NCBI GenBank assembly: GCA_937139485.1
Contig: CAKZQD010000102.1
Span: forward strand, 1 to 42,957
Direction: 5' to 3'
Length of the DNA stretch: 42,957 nucleotides
Origin: an uncultured Bacteroidota bacterium
GTDB taxonomy: Bacteria; Bacteroidota; Bacteroidia; Chitinophagales; UBA8649
In this document: piece by piece, positions 1 to 8,380 of the stretch
How the letters are laid out: each line of letters opens with the position of its first letter
Numbering within the stretch: position 1 is the first letter of the stretch
Program-made: the position numbers and the translations under genes
The notes under the pieces: model-generated
What the model was told of the DNA's origin: nothing
Seen by the model: only the letters and a program-made list of their open reading frames with translations
Database searches by the model: none

Positions 1-437
1 ATGTATTTCCTGGCCAGAGACAAAAAATTTCTAATGCCGCACCTACATTTAGCGAAATTGTAGAAATATTTAACTTTTTGCCTTCCTTAAAAGAAGTAAA
101 AGTACTGTTAATGGTGTATGATGTTACACGAATTGAAAGTTTAAAATCATTAGAATCTTGGCTTGCTGTAGCCATGCAGAGGCAATGGATTTCTAACGAA
201 ACAAAAATAATTTTGGTTTCCAACAAAATAGATTTAGTAAGTCCAAACCAGCAGTTTATCGAAAATATTCAAAATGGGATACACCAAATGCTGACTTCGG
301 AAGGTATTAGTATAAACAAAAATCAAATTTGTAGCAAAGAGGTTTCTGCTTTAAGTTTGAAAGGAATAAATGATTTACGTAAAGAAATTTTTGACTGGGT
401 AGCTCATAATGGAAAACAGCGTGAAGTTAGTAACTAA
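1..437 (+). CDS. Ras/Rab-like small GTPase, 3' end only
   Basis: The reading frame is open from base 3 to the stop at 435-437, so the gene starts outside the window. The visible 144 residues carry a G3-like loop (VFPGQRQ near the left edge), a hydrophobic strand followed by YDVTRIESLKSLESW (the usual Ras/Rab beta4-alpha3 region), a G4 motif NKIDL and a G5-like EVSAL. It ends shortly after the last helix, as small GTPases do. MnmE was considered, but the long C-terminal helical domain ending in the C-x-G-K motif is absent. MglA was considered; its G4 is usually NKRD rather than NKID. Role and partner are unknown because the G1 P-loop and any N-terminal domain are off the edge. It is the last gene of its unit: the next gene is convergent. 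Confidence 0.7.
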   Translation, partial: VFPGQRQKISNAAPTFSEIVEIFNFLPSLKEVKVLLMVYDVTRIESLKSLESWLAVAMQRQWISNETKIILVSNKIDLVSPNQQFIENIQNGIHQMLTSEGISINKNQICSKEVSALSLKGINDLRKEIFDWVAHNGKQREVSN

Positions 438-459
438 ATAATTTATTTACTAAGCAAGT

Positions 460-990
460 TTAATCTTTACATTCTTGATTTCTATTCCAAGGCAACTTAG
501 AAATACCTATTCGCATATAACATTTATTAATTATGGAAGTAAAAACTAAACCAGTAGCTAATATTATAGGTATAAGCATAAAATAATGAGAAAAATAGTT
601 ATACCCAATTAAAAATATAACAAGAAGCATTCCCAAAGTCATTCTAAACTGCCTATCTACAGTCCAAGAAACCGTAGAAGTTGTTGGTCTTGCTTTTTTA
701 TTATCAAATTCAATATCTCCCATATGTTTGTCTGCAACAAAAACATTATTGAACCCACTTTCTTTTATAACTTGTAAAATCATATTTGCCCTGCCTCCGC
801 TTTGGCAAACAAGTACAATTTTTTTGTTTTTATATTGGTCTAAATTTTTTACATCAAAAACCGAAGAAGGCATATTTATAGCTGCCTCCAGTTTGTTACT
901 ATCAAACTCTAGTGGTTCTCTTACATCTATAATTTGTGCCGTTCCGGCTTTCACTTCTAAAACAGCTTTGGATAAAGATACAGTATTCAT
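460..990 (-). CDS. Rhodanese-domain membrane protein, YgaP-like
   Basis: 176 aa. The N-terminal half is a single rhodanese domain with DVREP at residues 22-26 and the active-site loop C62-QSGGR, so the persulfide-forming cysteine is present. Residues about 115-165 form two hydrophobic segments starting DRQFRMTLG, which match the DUF2892/YgaP-type transmembrane region. E. coli YgaP has the same order (rhodanese then two-helix membrane domain) and is an inner-membrane sulfurtransferase. By inference this protein does sulfane-sulfur transfer at the cytoplasmic membrane; the acceptor is unknown. Two TAnnTTTG boxes lie just upstream. It is transcribed alone. Confidence 0.85.
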   Translation of the reverse strand: MNTVSLSKAVLEVKAGTAQIIDVREPLEFDSNKLEAAINMPSSVFDVKNLDQYKNKKIVLVCQSGGRANMILQVIKESGFNNVFVADKHMGDIEFDNKKARPTTSTVSWTVDRQFRMTLGMLLVIFLIGYNYFSHYFMLIPIILATGLVFTSIINKCYMRIGISKLPWNRNQECKD

Positions 991-997
991 AATTTCA

Positions 998-1005
998 CAA
1001 ATTTA
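998..1005 (-). promoter_or_regulatory. -7 promoter box for the rhodanese gene
   Basis: Reads TAAATTTG on the minus strand, an exact match to the Bacteroidota TAnnTTTG box. It ends 7 nt before the ATG at 990, so the leader would be very short. Confidence 0.5.
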
Positions 1006-1024
1006 AACTCATTATTATTTACTG

Positions 1025-1032
1025 CAAATTTA
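1025..1032 (-). promoter_or_regulatory. Second -7 box upstream of the rhodanese gene
   Basis: An identical TAAATTTG box lies 27 bp upstream of the first. It could be an alternative start site giving a leader of about 30 nt. Confidence 0.35.
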
Positions 1033-1104
1033 CAAAAAAATACAAGCAGCAATGAAAGGAACATAAAAAATTAAAGCTTTTACTTATTGTCAAATATAAA
1101 TTAT

Positions 1105-1281
1105 TTAATGACTGTCCGTTAAAATACAGTAAGTCAAAATTTGCGAAGAATGTATCTTCCTTGAGAGACTAAGAAGCTAATTCTTCGATATTTTTCACCC
1201 ATATACTTCCCTCAAGGAAAGAACAAGACTCGCGAAATAAAATTTGAATATTTTTTCTATAAATAAACGAACACTCATTAA
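1105..1281. repeat. 177-bp MITE-like inverted-repeat element
   Basis: The ends are 17-bp imperfect terminal inverted repeats: 1105-1121 pairs with 1265-1281 at 14 of 17 positions (core AATGA-TGT-CGTT). Inside, CTTCCTTGAG near 1150 is complemented by CTCAAGGAA near 1213, so most of the element could fold into one long hairpin. It contains no ORF and no transposase. No clear target-site duplication was seen. It fills most of the 319-bp gap between the rhodanese gene and dusB; apart from this element and the promoter boxes nothing else is visible in 991-1309. It could be a miniature transposable element, a decayed insertion or a structured terminator region. Confidence 0.4.
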
Positions 1282-1309
1282 TTGTTTTTATTTAAAAAAA
1301 AACTTACAC

Positions 1310-2299
1310 CTATATAACATAATCTTTATAACGAGCTTCTATTTCATCTAAGACTTGAAAAAGCTCTTCGGGAATCATAGAAGTCACCAATTTCATTCTA
1401 TATGATTTAATATCTTTAAAACCTTTAAAATAAGATCCATAATGTCTTCTGGTTTCCAAAACGCCAAGTACTTCTCCTTTCCAATCTATAGAAGTTTTTA
1501 AATGTTGGCGTGCGGCATTTACTCTTTCTTTTGTGGTTGGTGGCGGAAGGTGCTTGCCTGTTTTCATAAAGTGCTTTATTTCTCTAAAAATCCAAGGATA
1601 GCCTATTGCGGCTCTACCTATCATGGTGCCATCTAGTCCATAGCGGTTTTGATATTCTACGGCTTTTTCTGGGCTATCTATATCTCCGTTTCCAAATACT
1701 GGTATGTGCATTCTAGGATTATTTTTTACATCGCCTATCAAAGTCCAGTCTGCTGAGCCTTTATACATTTGCTTACGTGTTCTGCCATGAATACTTATGG
1801 CTTTTATTCCTACATCTTGAAGCCTTTCTGCTACTTCTACAATATGTTTTGTTTCTTCATTCCAGCCCAATCTGGTTTTTACCGTTACAGGTAGTTTTGT
1901 AGCTTTTACAATAGCTTCAGTAAGTTCAATCATTTTAGGAATATTTTGCAAAATTCCTGCTCCTGCTTGTTTGTTGACTACTTTTTTTACTGGGCAACCA
2001 TAATTAATATCTAAAATTTCTGGATTGGCTCTTTCTACTATTTCTGCAGACATACGCATAGAATCTATATTGGCTCCAAAAATTTGAATACCTATAGGAC
2101 GTTCTTCTTCGTAAATATCTAGTTTCTGAACGCTTTTGTGTGCATCTCTTATTAAACCTTCGGTAGAAATAAATTCGGTAAACATTAAGTCTGCACCAAA
2201 TTCTTTACATAATGCTCTAAACGGAGGATCACTCACGTCTTCCATTGGTGCTAAAATTAATGGGTGTTCTCCTAAATCTATGTCGCCTATTTTTGCCAT
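1310..2299 (-). CDS. dusB: tRNA-dihydrouridine synthase B
   Basis: 329 aa from ATG at 2299; an in-frame start 15 codons upstream is rejected because it adds a non-family extension and runs over the promoter. FMN-dependent enzyme that reduces specific uridines in the tRNA D-loop. Visible family motifs in order: LAPMEDVSDPPFR near residue 16, EFISTEGL, the catalytic Cys102 in NYGCPVKKVV, VTVKTRLGW, IHGRTRKQMYKG (FMN and tRNA contacts), PVFGNGDI, MIGRAAIGYPWIF, and RRHYGSYFKGF in the C-terminal helical domain. Length is normal. It is divergent from the CPBP protease gene. Assignment as DusB rather than another Dus type rests on the overall pattern (ILDINYGCP, RTR). Confidence 0.93.
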   Translation of the reverse strand: MAKIGDIDLGEHPLILAPMEDVSDPPFRALCKEFGADLMFTEFISTEGLIRDAHKSVQKLDIYEEERPIGIQIFGANIDSMRMSAEIVERANPEILDINYGCPVKKVVNKQAGAGILQNIPKMIELTEAIVKATKLPVTVKTRLGWNEETKHIVEVAERLQDVGIKAISIHGRTRKQMYKGSADWTLIGDVKNNPRMHIPVFGNGDIDSPEKAVEYQNRYGLDGTMIGRAAIGYPWIFREIKHFMKTGKHLPPPTTKERVNAARQHLKTSIDWKGEVLGVLETRRHYGSYFKGFKDIKSYRMKLVTSMIPEELFQVLDEIEARYKDYVI

Positions 2300-2310
2300 A
2301 ATTCTAAACA

Positions 2311-2318
2311 CAAAATTA
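2311..2318 (-). promoter_or_regulatory. -7 promoter box of dusB
   Basis: TAATTTTG on the minus strand, ending 11 nt before the dusB ATG. A TTTTTG stretch at 2347-2342 sits about 23 bp further upstream, a plausible -33 element. It supports the shorter start chosen for dusB. Confidence 0.5.
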
Positions 2319-2331
2319 AGGCAATTTATTT

Positions 2332-2339
2332 TACCTTTG
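2332..2339 (+). promoter_or_regulatory. -7 promoter box of the CPBP-cdsA-RDD operon
   Basis: TACCTTTG on the plus strand, ending 17 nt before the TTG start at 2357. It lies between the -7 and putative -33 elements of the divergent dusB promoter, so the two promoters physically overlap. Confidence 0.5.
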
Positions 2340-2356
2340 TTCAAAAATCAAATTCT

Positions 2357-3304
2357 TTGGAAAACGAACTCGACAACTTCCCCAAAAACAATAGCTCACT
2401 AAAATCTTTACCCGATGGTTTAAAGATTATTCTTTTTGTTTGCCTGATGCTTTTTTTTCTAATATTTACTACTGTAATAGCAGCAATACTTACTGCTTTG
2501 ATATTTGGGTTTCCGCTATTTCCTTACAATAATATAAACACGCATATTTCTAGCAATGTAAATGCTGAAATTGTTTTTCAAATTTTTTCTTCTATTGGTT
2601 TATTTGTTTTGCCAGCATTGGCTTATGCTAGGCATTTTGAAGAAAATACGGCTCGTTTTTTTAAAGCCACAAAAAAACCAAACTTAAAAATTGTATTGTT
2701 TACTATCGTAATTTTTTTCTCGGCAAACTTTGCTTTAGATTTATTGGTAAAGCTTATGTACTTAATTCCTTTTGAGGAAATGGACAATCCATTAATTGTT
2801 GCATTATTAGAAATTGAAAACCTTACAGAAGCATCTTTGAAACGCTTTTTAGTTTTTACTTCGCCATTAAAGTTTGTGTTGGTTTTTACTGCAATGGCTT
2901 TGCTACCTTCAATTGGTGAGGAACTTACTTTTAGAGCTGTTTTTTTTAACTTATTTAAAAGATCTTCAAAAAATCTTTGGTTTGCAGTGTTGTTTTCTGG
3001 TGCAATATTTAGTTTAATTCATTTTCAGTTACACAATTTTTTAGCCATATTTTTTATGGGTGCTTTACTGGCTTATATTTATCATCTTACACAAAATATT
3101 TGGGTTTCTGTAATAGCACATTTATTCAACAATGGATTGATTGTAGTTTTATCTTATGCCAATAATTTAGGTTTAATAACTTATGATTTTTCTAAACCAG
3201 AAGAGATACCTATATATATTTCTATATTTGCAGCAACATTGTTCGCTGGTTTATTTTTTGTTTATCGAAAATTTATTATCAGTCAAAAAACCCAAAAGCT
3301 ATGA
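2357..3304 (+). CDS. CPBP-family intramembrane metalloprotease (CAAX/Abi)
   Basis: 315 aa multi-pass membrane protein with a TTG start; no suitable ATG precedes the first membrane segment at about residue 23. The glutamate-type intramembrane protease motifs are all present: EE188-189 with R193 (GEELTFRA), F218xxxH222 (FSLIH), and H255 in SVIAHLFNN with the following Asn. Several hydrophobic segments surround them. The family cleaves prenylated or membrane-embedded peptides in eukaryotes; bacterial substrates are mostly unknown, with some members giving self-immunity to bacteriocins. It overlaps cdsA by 4 bp (ATGA), so the two are translationally coupled. Substrate here is unknown. Confidence 0.88.
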   Translation: MENELDNFPKNNSSLKSLPDGLKIILFVCLMLFFLIFTTVIAAILTALIFGFPLFPYNNINTHISSNVNAEIVFQIFSSIGLFVLPALAYARHFEENTARFFKATKKPNLKIVLFTIVIFFSANFALDLLVKLMYLIPFEEMDNPLIVALLEIENLTEASLKRFLVFTSPLKFVLVFTAMALLPSIGEELTFRAVFFNLFKRSSKNLWFAVLFSGAIFSLIHFQLHNFLAIFFMGALLAYIYHLTQNIWVSVIAHLFNNGLIVVLSYANNLGLITYDFSKPEEIPIYISIFAATLFAGLFFVYRKFIISQKTQKL

Positions 3305-4131
3305 ATAAATTTATGACTAGAGCAGTTACTGCACTATTTTTTGTGGTAGTAATGATAGGAATGTCTTCATTTCATATTGGTTACTTTATACTTTTTAGTT
3401 TAATATCTGTGTTTTGCACATTAGAGTTTTTAGGCATTACTAAATCGCTTAGAGATGAAAGAGACACTAGTATTTATCGAAAAACATATACTGTTTTAAT
3501 AAACCTTTCTGCTTTTTTAATAACTGCCTACATTGTATTTTTTGACGAAAATGGAAACACTTATCAATATTTACTTTTTATTCCTGCAATGCTTTTTGGT
3601 TTATTTATTATGGAACTTTATGCCAAGTCTGACACGCCATTCAATAACATAGCAGTAAATTTAAGTGCATTTATTTATATAGGTATTCCTTTTTCTTTAT
3701 TAAATTTAATTGTATTTCACAATGGCGAATATTACCCAGATATATTATTTGGAATACTGATTATGGTTTGGGTTTATGACGCTGCGGCATATATTATAGG
3801 TAGCAAATTTGGTAGAACGCCTTTATTTCCAAGAATTTCTCCTAATAAAACCAGAGAAGGCTCTTTTGGTGGGCTATTAATTCTAACACTTATTGGTTTA
3901 ACGCTTGGTCAAATTTTTAAAGGACTTACACATTTTGAATGGGCGGTTGTAAGTATTATTATTGCCTATTTTTCTGCAACTGGAGATTTAATAGAATCTA
4001 TGCTTAAAAGAAGTTTAAACATAAAAGATAGCGGCACTATTTTACCTGGTCACGGTGGTTTATTAGATCGTTTTGATGCGTTTATATTTGTAATTCCATT
4101 TTTAGCACTATATATTGTAGTATTCACATAA
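3301..4131 (+). CDS. cdsA: Phosphatidate cytidylyltransferase
   Basis: 276 aa integral membrane enzyme that makes CDP-diacylglycerol from phosphatidic acid and CTP, the entry point to phospholipid synthesis. The diagnostic C-terminal signature is intact at about residues 225-260: SATGDLIESMLKR, then KDSG, then LPGHGGLLDRFDA with its conserved acidic residues. Multiple hydrophobic segments precede it. The start overlaps the stop of the protease gene (ATGA), and an RDD-family gene follows after 13 bp, making a three-gene operon. Its product is the substrate of PgsA, encoded at 18626 in this same window. Confidence 0.93.
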   Translation: MNKFMTRAVTALFFVVVMIGMSSFHIGYFILFSLISVFCTLEFLGITKSLRDERDTSIYRKTYTVLINLSAFLITAYIVFFDENGNTYQYLLFIPAMLFGLFIMELYAKSDTPFNNIAVNLSAFIYIGIPFSLLNLIVFHNGEYYPDILFGILIMVWVYDAAAYIIGSKFGRTPLFPRISPNKTREGSFGGLLILTLIGLTLGQIFKGLTHFEWAVVSIIIAYFSATGDLIESMLKRSLNIKDSGTILPGHGGLLDRFDAFIFVIPFLALYIVVFT

Positions 4132-4144
4132 GCTTTTTTATTGT

Positions 4145-4873
4145 ATGAGAACTATAGATATTGTAACAGCACATAAAGTAGAAATTACTTACCCACTAGC
4201 TTCTGTGGGGCAAAGAATAATGGCTTTTATAATAGATGCTATAATAATTACAATTGGTATAACTTTGCTGAATATGGTTTTGCTTAACATATTTCCAAAT
4301 AGTATACATCAATACATTCAGTTTATAGTAATATTGCCTTTTTACATGTTTTACACTTTATATTCTGAAGTTTTGCTAAACGGACAAACGCTTGGCAAAA
4401 AAGCACTTGGTATAAGAGTCGTAAAGCTAAATGGAGAAAATTTGGGCTTTTCAGACTATTTAACCCGTTGGATTTTTAGAGTTGTAGATATTTGGTTTTC
4501 GGCAGGTTCTTTGGCGGTTATTTTTATAAGTTCAAACGAAAAAAGTCAACGAATTGGAGATGTTTTATCAAACACTTCGGTAATTCAGATGTCTTCATCT
4601 AGAAACTATGCCTTAGAAGATGTTTTAAACATTATGAACTTTAGTAAGCATAAAGTAGTTTTTCCAAATGCTAAAATGTTTAGCGAGCAGCAAATGTTGC
4701 TTCTAAAAGAAACACTTGAACGCCACAAACAGCACAACAACCAAGCACACCAAGATGCTTTAAGAGCAATTTCTATAAAAATGGCAAAACAGATGGAACT
4801 TGAAAAAATTCCAATGGCAAAAGAAAAATTTCTGAAAACTTTATTGAGAGATTATATTTATTTGACTAGATAA
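4145..4873 (+). CDS. RDD-family membrane protein
   Basis: 242 aa. The first 150 residues are an RDD domain: SVGQRIMAFIIDAIIITIG with the Arg and Asp of the family name, a second hydrophobic segment near residues 55-75, then the signature NGQTLGKKALGIRVV and a third segment near residue 115. The last 90 residues are hydrophilic and helical, probably cytosolic. RDD proteins have no single role; some act in Na+/H+ transport, most are uncharacterised. It is the last gene of the CPBP-cdsA operon. Its stop is 3 bp from the stop of the convergent Asp-box gene, leaving no room for a separate terminator. Confidence 0.85.
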   Translation: MRTIDIVTAHKVEITYPLASVGQRIMAFIIDAIIITIGITLLNMVLLNIFPNSIHQYIQFIVILPFYMFYTLYSEVLLNGQTLGKKALGIRVVKLNGENLGFSDYLTRWIFRVVDIWFSAGSLAVIFISSNEKSQRIGDVLSNTSVIQMSSSRNYALEDVLNIMNFSKHKVVFPNAKMFSEQQMLLLKETLERHKQHNNQAHQDALRAISIKMAKQMELEKIPMAKEKFLKTLLRDYIYLTR

Positions 4874-4876
4874 AAA

Positions 4877-6457
4877 TTACTCTACTATAAACGGGCTTTG
4901 TTTTACCGTTTTATTATTAAATTTTAAAACATAATAATACATTCCATAACTCATGTTAAGTTCTTTGGGCTTTAATGAAAAAATATGTTTTCCATATTCC
5001 AATGGTTCATTTACAAGTTTTGTTACTTTGTTTCCTACAGCATCATAAATAACTAAACTTACACTAGTTTTTTTGTGTAGTTTAAAAGAAAAATAACTCG
5101 TGTTTTCTACCGGGTTTGGATAGTTTTCAACTTTCACTTTAAAAACTTTATCTTCAGTAATATTTATAGAACCTGTATCTAAAGGCGATGAAGAATAATC
5201 TAGCAAAGAGGTATCAATAATTGCTGTGTAAACACTTAAATTGGCATTGTGAAGCCTTGTCCAAATTGGACGAACTACTCCATTTTGTGCTGCTACATTA
5301 TTATAATCTCCAAAGAAAATACCTGGAGACGGCAAAAAAGGATCGTCACTTATTTTTTCTTCTTTAAAAGTTTCGCCGCCATCTACACTATAAGCTAAAT
5401 AAACATCTGTTTGGTTATCTGTATAAGCTCTTCTGTCATAGTATACAAAGTATAAATAACCTGTGCTTTGGTCTATATCCATCCAAGTAAAAAACTGGTG
5501 TGTTTCTGTATTGTCTTGGTTTACTTTTTTTGGACTCGTCCAAGTAATTCCACCATCTAAAGACTTTACCAACCAAACATCTGTATTGTTTTCTCCATTG
5601 CTTTGGTCTGACCAGTTTATATAAATTGTGCCATGATTTAGCCCACCGCTTAAATCGCACTTGGTAATAGGCAAACCATTTGCTCTTCCAAGACCTGGAA
5701 TAGCAAAATCCCAGCCATTAGTAAAATCATTTACAAAAACATCGTTAGTAAGCCAAGTATTTCCAGCATCTAAAGATTTATCAAAAACCAAACCGTCTGG
5801 CCCAGCCCAGCTTACATATATTTCTCCATTGGGTCCAACTGCAGGTACTGCGCCTTCTGTAGTTTCGTCTTCGTCTACACAGTTTCCATCTGTTTCATTT
5901 ATACTAAAGGCTGCGCTCCAAGTAGCGCCAGCATCTACAGATTTTGAAAACATTATTCTAGACTTGCAAGATGCGCTTGTACTTCCATAATTGTCAAACT
6001 CTGTCCATGTGCAATACATTGTATTATTATTTTGGTCTACTATAACCCAATGTTTGTCTTGTACTTTTGAACCATTTAAGCCCATAAAACTACCGTTATT
6101 CCATGTTTGACCAGCGTCTGTAGTTTTTTGGCAAACAATTCTATCTATCCAATTTCCTGAGGGCGGATTTGAAAGATGAAAAAAATAAAAATCGCCAGTA
6201 GTGTCTGCCACAATTACTGGATCGCCCCAAACGCCATAAGTCGAAGACAAGGTGTGTTCTGTCCAAGTAAACCCAGCATCATAGCTTAAATAATAGTTTC
6301 TAATATTAGAAGCGGCTATCATAGTATCTGGATGTGTAGGGCTTATAAAAATAGAAGGTTCGTTTGGGCTGTTTGCTGTGCTAATTAAAACATTGGTATG
6401 TTGCGCAAAATTTTGAACAAAAATTAATGCCGATACTAGAAAGAATGTAAGTTTCAT
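4877..6457 (-). CDS. Secreted Asp-box (BNR) beta-propeller protein with T9SS sorting domain
   Basis: 526 aa. An N-terminal signal peptide ends at about FAQ (residue 19). Six Asp-boxes (SxDxGxTW type) are spaced along the chain: SYDAGFTW 58-65, TTDAGQTW 112-119, SVDAGATW 173-180, SLDAGNTW 228-235, SLDGGITW 299-306 and SVDGGETF near 357. This is the spacing of a sialidase-type six-bladed propeller. The C-terminal 80 residues, beginning ENYPNPVENTS, are a type A T9SS sorting domain, so the protein should be exported across the outer membrane. I could not identify the Arg triad and Tyr/Glu pair of true sialidases, so enzyme activity is not claimed. It stands alone and is divergent from the unknown operon at 6574. 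Confidence 0.85.
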   Translation of the reverse strand: MKLTFFLVSALIFVQNFAQHTNVLISTANSPNEPSIFISPTHPDTMIAASNIRNYYLSYDAGFTWTEHTLSSTYGVWGDPVIVADTTGDFYFFHLSNPPSGNWIDRIVCQKTTDAGQTWNNGSFMGLNGSKVQDKHWVIVDQNNNTMYCTWTEFDNYGSTSASCKSRIMFSKSVDAGATWSAAFSINETDGNCVDEDETTEGAVPAVGPNGEIYVSWAGPDGLVFDKSLDAGNTWLTNDVFVNDFTNGWDFAIPGLGRANGLPITKCDLSGGLNHGTIYINWSDQSNGENNTDVWLVKSLDGGITWTSPKKVNQDNTETHQFFTWMDIDQSTGYLYFVYYDRRAYTDNQTDVYLAYSVDGGETFKEEKISDDPFLPSPGIFFGDYNNVAAQNGVVRPIWTRLHNANLSVYTAIIDTSLLDYSSSPLDTGSINITEDKVFKVKVENYPNPVENTSYFSFKLHKKTSVSLVIYDAVGNKVTKLVNEPLEYGKHIFSLKPKELNMSYGMYYYVLKFNNKTVKQSPFIVE

Positions 6458-6573
6458 ACTAATTTGTTTAGCATAAATATACTGTTTTTAGTCTGAAAAA
6501 AGCAATAAAGCTAAATTAGCACTTTTGTAATTCAAAAATTATTTAGGTTTACTGCTATTAATAAATGTATAAA

Positions 6574-7686
6574 ATGAAAAAACTAATATGCAACACTTTT
6601 ACTTTAATGTTGTTTTTTTGTTCGGGCGAAGTATTAGCACAAGAAATTAAAGACTATAATAAGGCACTTATTTGGAGAGGTTTTGAGCACCAGTGGACTT
6701 ATAACCATAGAATAAATAGACTGGGCGATTTTGTATCAATGTCAAACGGAAAAGGCTACACTACGCACTCTAGTGCATCTGGTGTAGGCTCAGACAGTAC
6801 ATTGGCAACTACTCATTATACTTATTTAGAAACACCAGATGTAGCTTTCAAAGAAACGGAGTTAAAAATTTTTATTACAGGAAACGAAGGCGAACTTTTA
6901 ACCCAGAATGCTAGTGAATATTTAGACTTAGAACATTATATGCTAGAAAAAGAAAACTATTATGTAATTTTAAATGGTTTTGAGATAAAAAGTGTTTCCA
7001 AAGCAGATCAGTTACATTTATTTAGATTTTATATTGAAGATCCTGTTTTTAATGAACAAACAAATCAATTGCTTGTAAAAGGTTCTTTTAATTTAGTTAC
7101 CAATTGTAGAACTTTAGAATGTGCTATATTTAACAACACTACAGCATACGAACTTACTTTAAAACTGCTTGTATTTGCTTATGACAACAAGAAAGTAAAT
7201 TTTAACAACAACATTGCTTCCAGAAATTATGTTTGGGATACAGAAATAGAAGTAAAAGACGACACAAAGAATGTAAACATTTATGGTATTCAAAATTCTT
7301 TTTCGGCTGCATGTGTTGGTATAAAAGGAATGAGCTATGTGCTAGACGAAGAACATTGGGTAGTAGAATTGAATGGCTATACGACTCCAAAAAAATATGA
7401 TCCAGAATCTGGAATTATGAATGCCGATGTAGATATGAAGCTTTCAGAATGGAAAAGTGATATGAATACTTTTGCTGTTTCTCCATTTCTTTCAAAATTT
7501 TCTAAACGAAAAAGTGGTTATGCTCTGCTAAACATGAATATTGTAAACATACAATTTTCTAATGCATCAATAATTCACGGCAAACAAATTTCTAGGTCTT
7601 TTTGGATTGGTAAAAACAAAGATTCAGGCGGAGATGACTCTTATAATGAAATTGACATTAGTCGTAAACTAAAATTTAATAATTAA
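6574..7686 (+). CDS. Hypothetical secreted protein
   Basis: 370 aa, not recognised. A signal peptide runs from the ATG at 6574 to about VLAQ; an ATG three codons earlier (6565) is equally possible. The mature part begins EIKDYNKALIWRGFEHQWTYNHRINRLG and looks beta-rich, without lipobox, T9SS domain or obvious repeats. Two further genes follow after 5 and 11 bp, all with export signals, so the three probably act together in the envelope. No family could be assigned from the sequence. Confidence 0.8.
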   Translation: MKKLICNTFTLMLFFCSGEVLAQEIKDYNKALIWRGFEHQWTYNHRINRLGDFVSMSNGKGYTTHSSASGVGSDSTLATTHYTYLETPDVAFKETELKIFITGNEGELLTQNASEYLDLEHYMLEKENYYVILNGFEIKSVSKADQLHLFRFYIEDPVFNEQTNQLLVKGSFNLVTNCRTLECAIFNNTTAYELTLKLLVFAYDNKKVNFNNNIASRNYVWDTEIEVKDDTKNVNIYGIQNSFSAACVGIKGMSYVLDEEHWVVELNGYTTPKKYDPESGIMNADVDMKLSEWKSDMNTFAVSPFLSKFSKRKSGYALLNMNIVNIQFSNASIIHGKQISRSFWIGKNKDSGGDDSYNEIDISRKLKFNN

Positions 7687-7691
7687 TAGTT

Positions 7692-8369
7692 ATGAGCAAG
7701 AATTTTTTATTATTCATATTGGTTTTAGTTATTTTTTTTCCAGAAAAAACTCACGCACAAAAAAATGGTGTAACAGGTTATGGTAAAATTGAATCTAATA
7801 TTGTTTTTGCAAAATTTAGTAGAGATGTATATTTAGGAGCTGGTGGAGGCGTAATTGTAAATGACAACTTACAGTTTGGAGCATTTTTAAAAGCACTAGC
7901 AAAACCATATAATTTTAGTGCTATAAAATCTATTAATGATTCTATTTCTTTTTTTGAAAACCCTTACTCAAAAAACGAAAATGCTTTTTCAACCACTATA
8001 AACAATATTGAATTTGGAGCAACTGCAGGTTTTAATATAGCACCAGAAAAACCACTTCAAGCTACCATAAGAGCTTCTTTGGGTTATAGTAGTGTAACGC
8101 TAAACGAAATAAGTATATTAGACGACCCTAGTGACCCTACAAAATTTATAGTAGAAGACAAAACACCTATACTAAGTGGCGTAAATGCTTCTTTAGAAGT
8201 TGCAGGGCAAGTAAAAATTGGGAAATCTTTTAAACTTTCACTTTTGGCTGGTTATCACTTTTCTTATGTAAACGGAAGAAATGGTAAATTTAAAAACGTA
8301 CTCAAAAATCCTTTTATGTTTTCTGGTTTTTACTTAGGTTCTGGAATAGCATTTGGTGGTTATCAATAA
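7692..8369 (+). CDS. Putative outer-membrane beta-barrel protein
   Basis: 225 aa with a signal peptide ending near THAQ (residue 22). The mature part shows alternating hydrophobic and polar residues with many Gly and Phe/Tyr, for example YLGAGGGVIVNDNLQFGAFLK and FKLSLLAGYHFSYV, and ends in a short segment with aromatic residues (GSGIAFGGYQ). This suits a small eight-stranded outer-membrane barrel. No specific family was recognised. It is the middle gene of the three-gene envelope operon. Confidence 0.7.
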   Translation: MSKNFLLFILVLVIFFPEKTHAQKNGVTGYGKIESNIVFAKFSRDVYLGAGGGVIVNDNLQFGAFLKALAKPYNFSAIKSINDSISFFENPYSKNENAFSTTINNIEFGATAGFNIAPEKPLQATIRASLGYSSVTLNEISILDDPSDPTKFIVEDKTPILSGVNASLEVAGQVKIGKSFKLSLLAGYHFSYVNGRNGKFKNVLKNPFMFSGFYLGSGIAFGGYQ

Positions 8370-8380
8370 TTATTTTAAAA

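Noticed and set aside
78-437. Reading the left-edge gene as a complete 119-aa protein starting at TTG 78, or as the end of mnmE
   Set aside because: The frame is open back to base 3 with GTPase-like sequence before 78. MnmE is excluded because its C-terminal helical domain and CxGK ending are missing.
4877-6457. Calling the Asp-box protein a true exo-sialidase
   Set aside because: Asp-boxes alone only show the propeller fold; the catalytic Arg triad and Tyr/Glu could not be identified.
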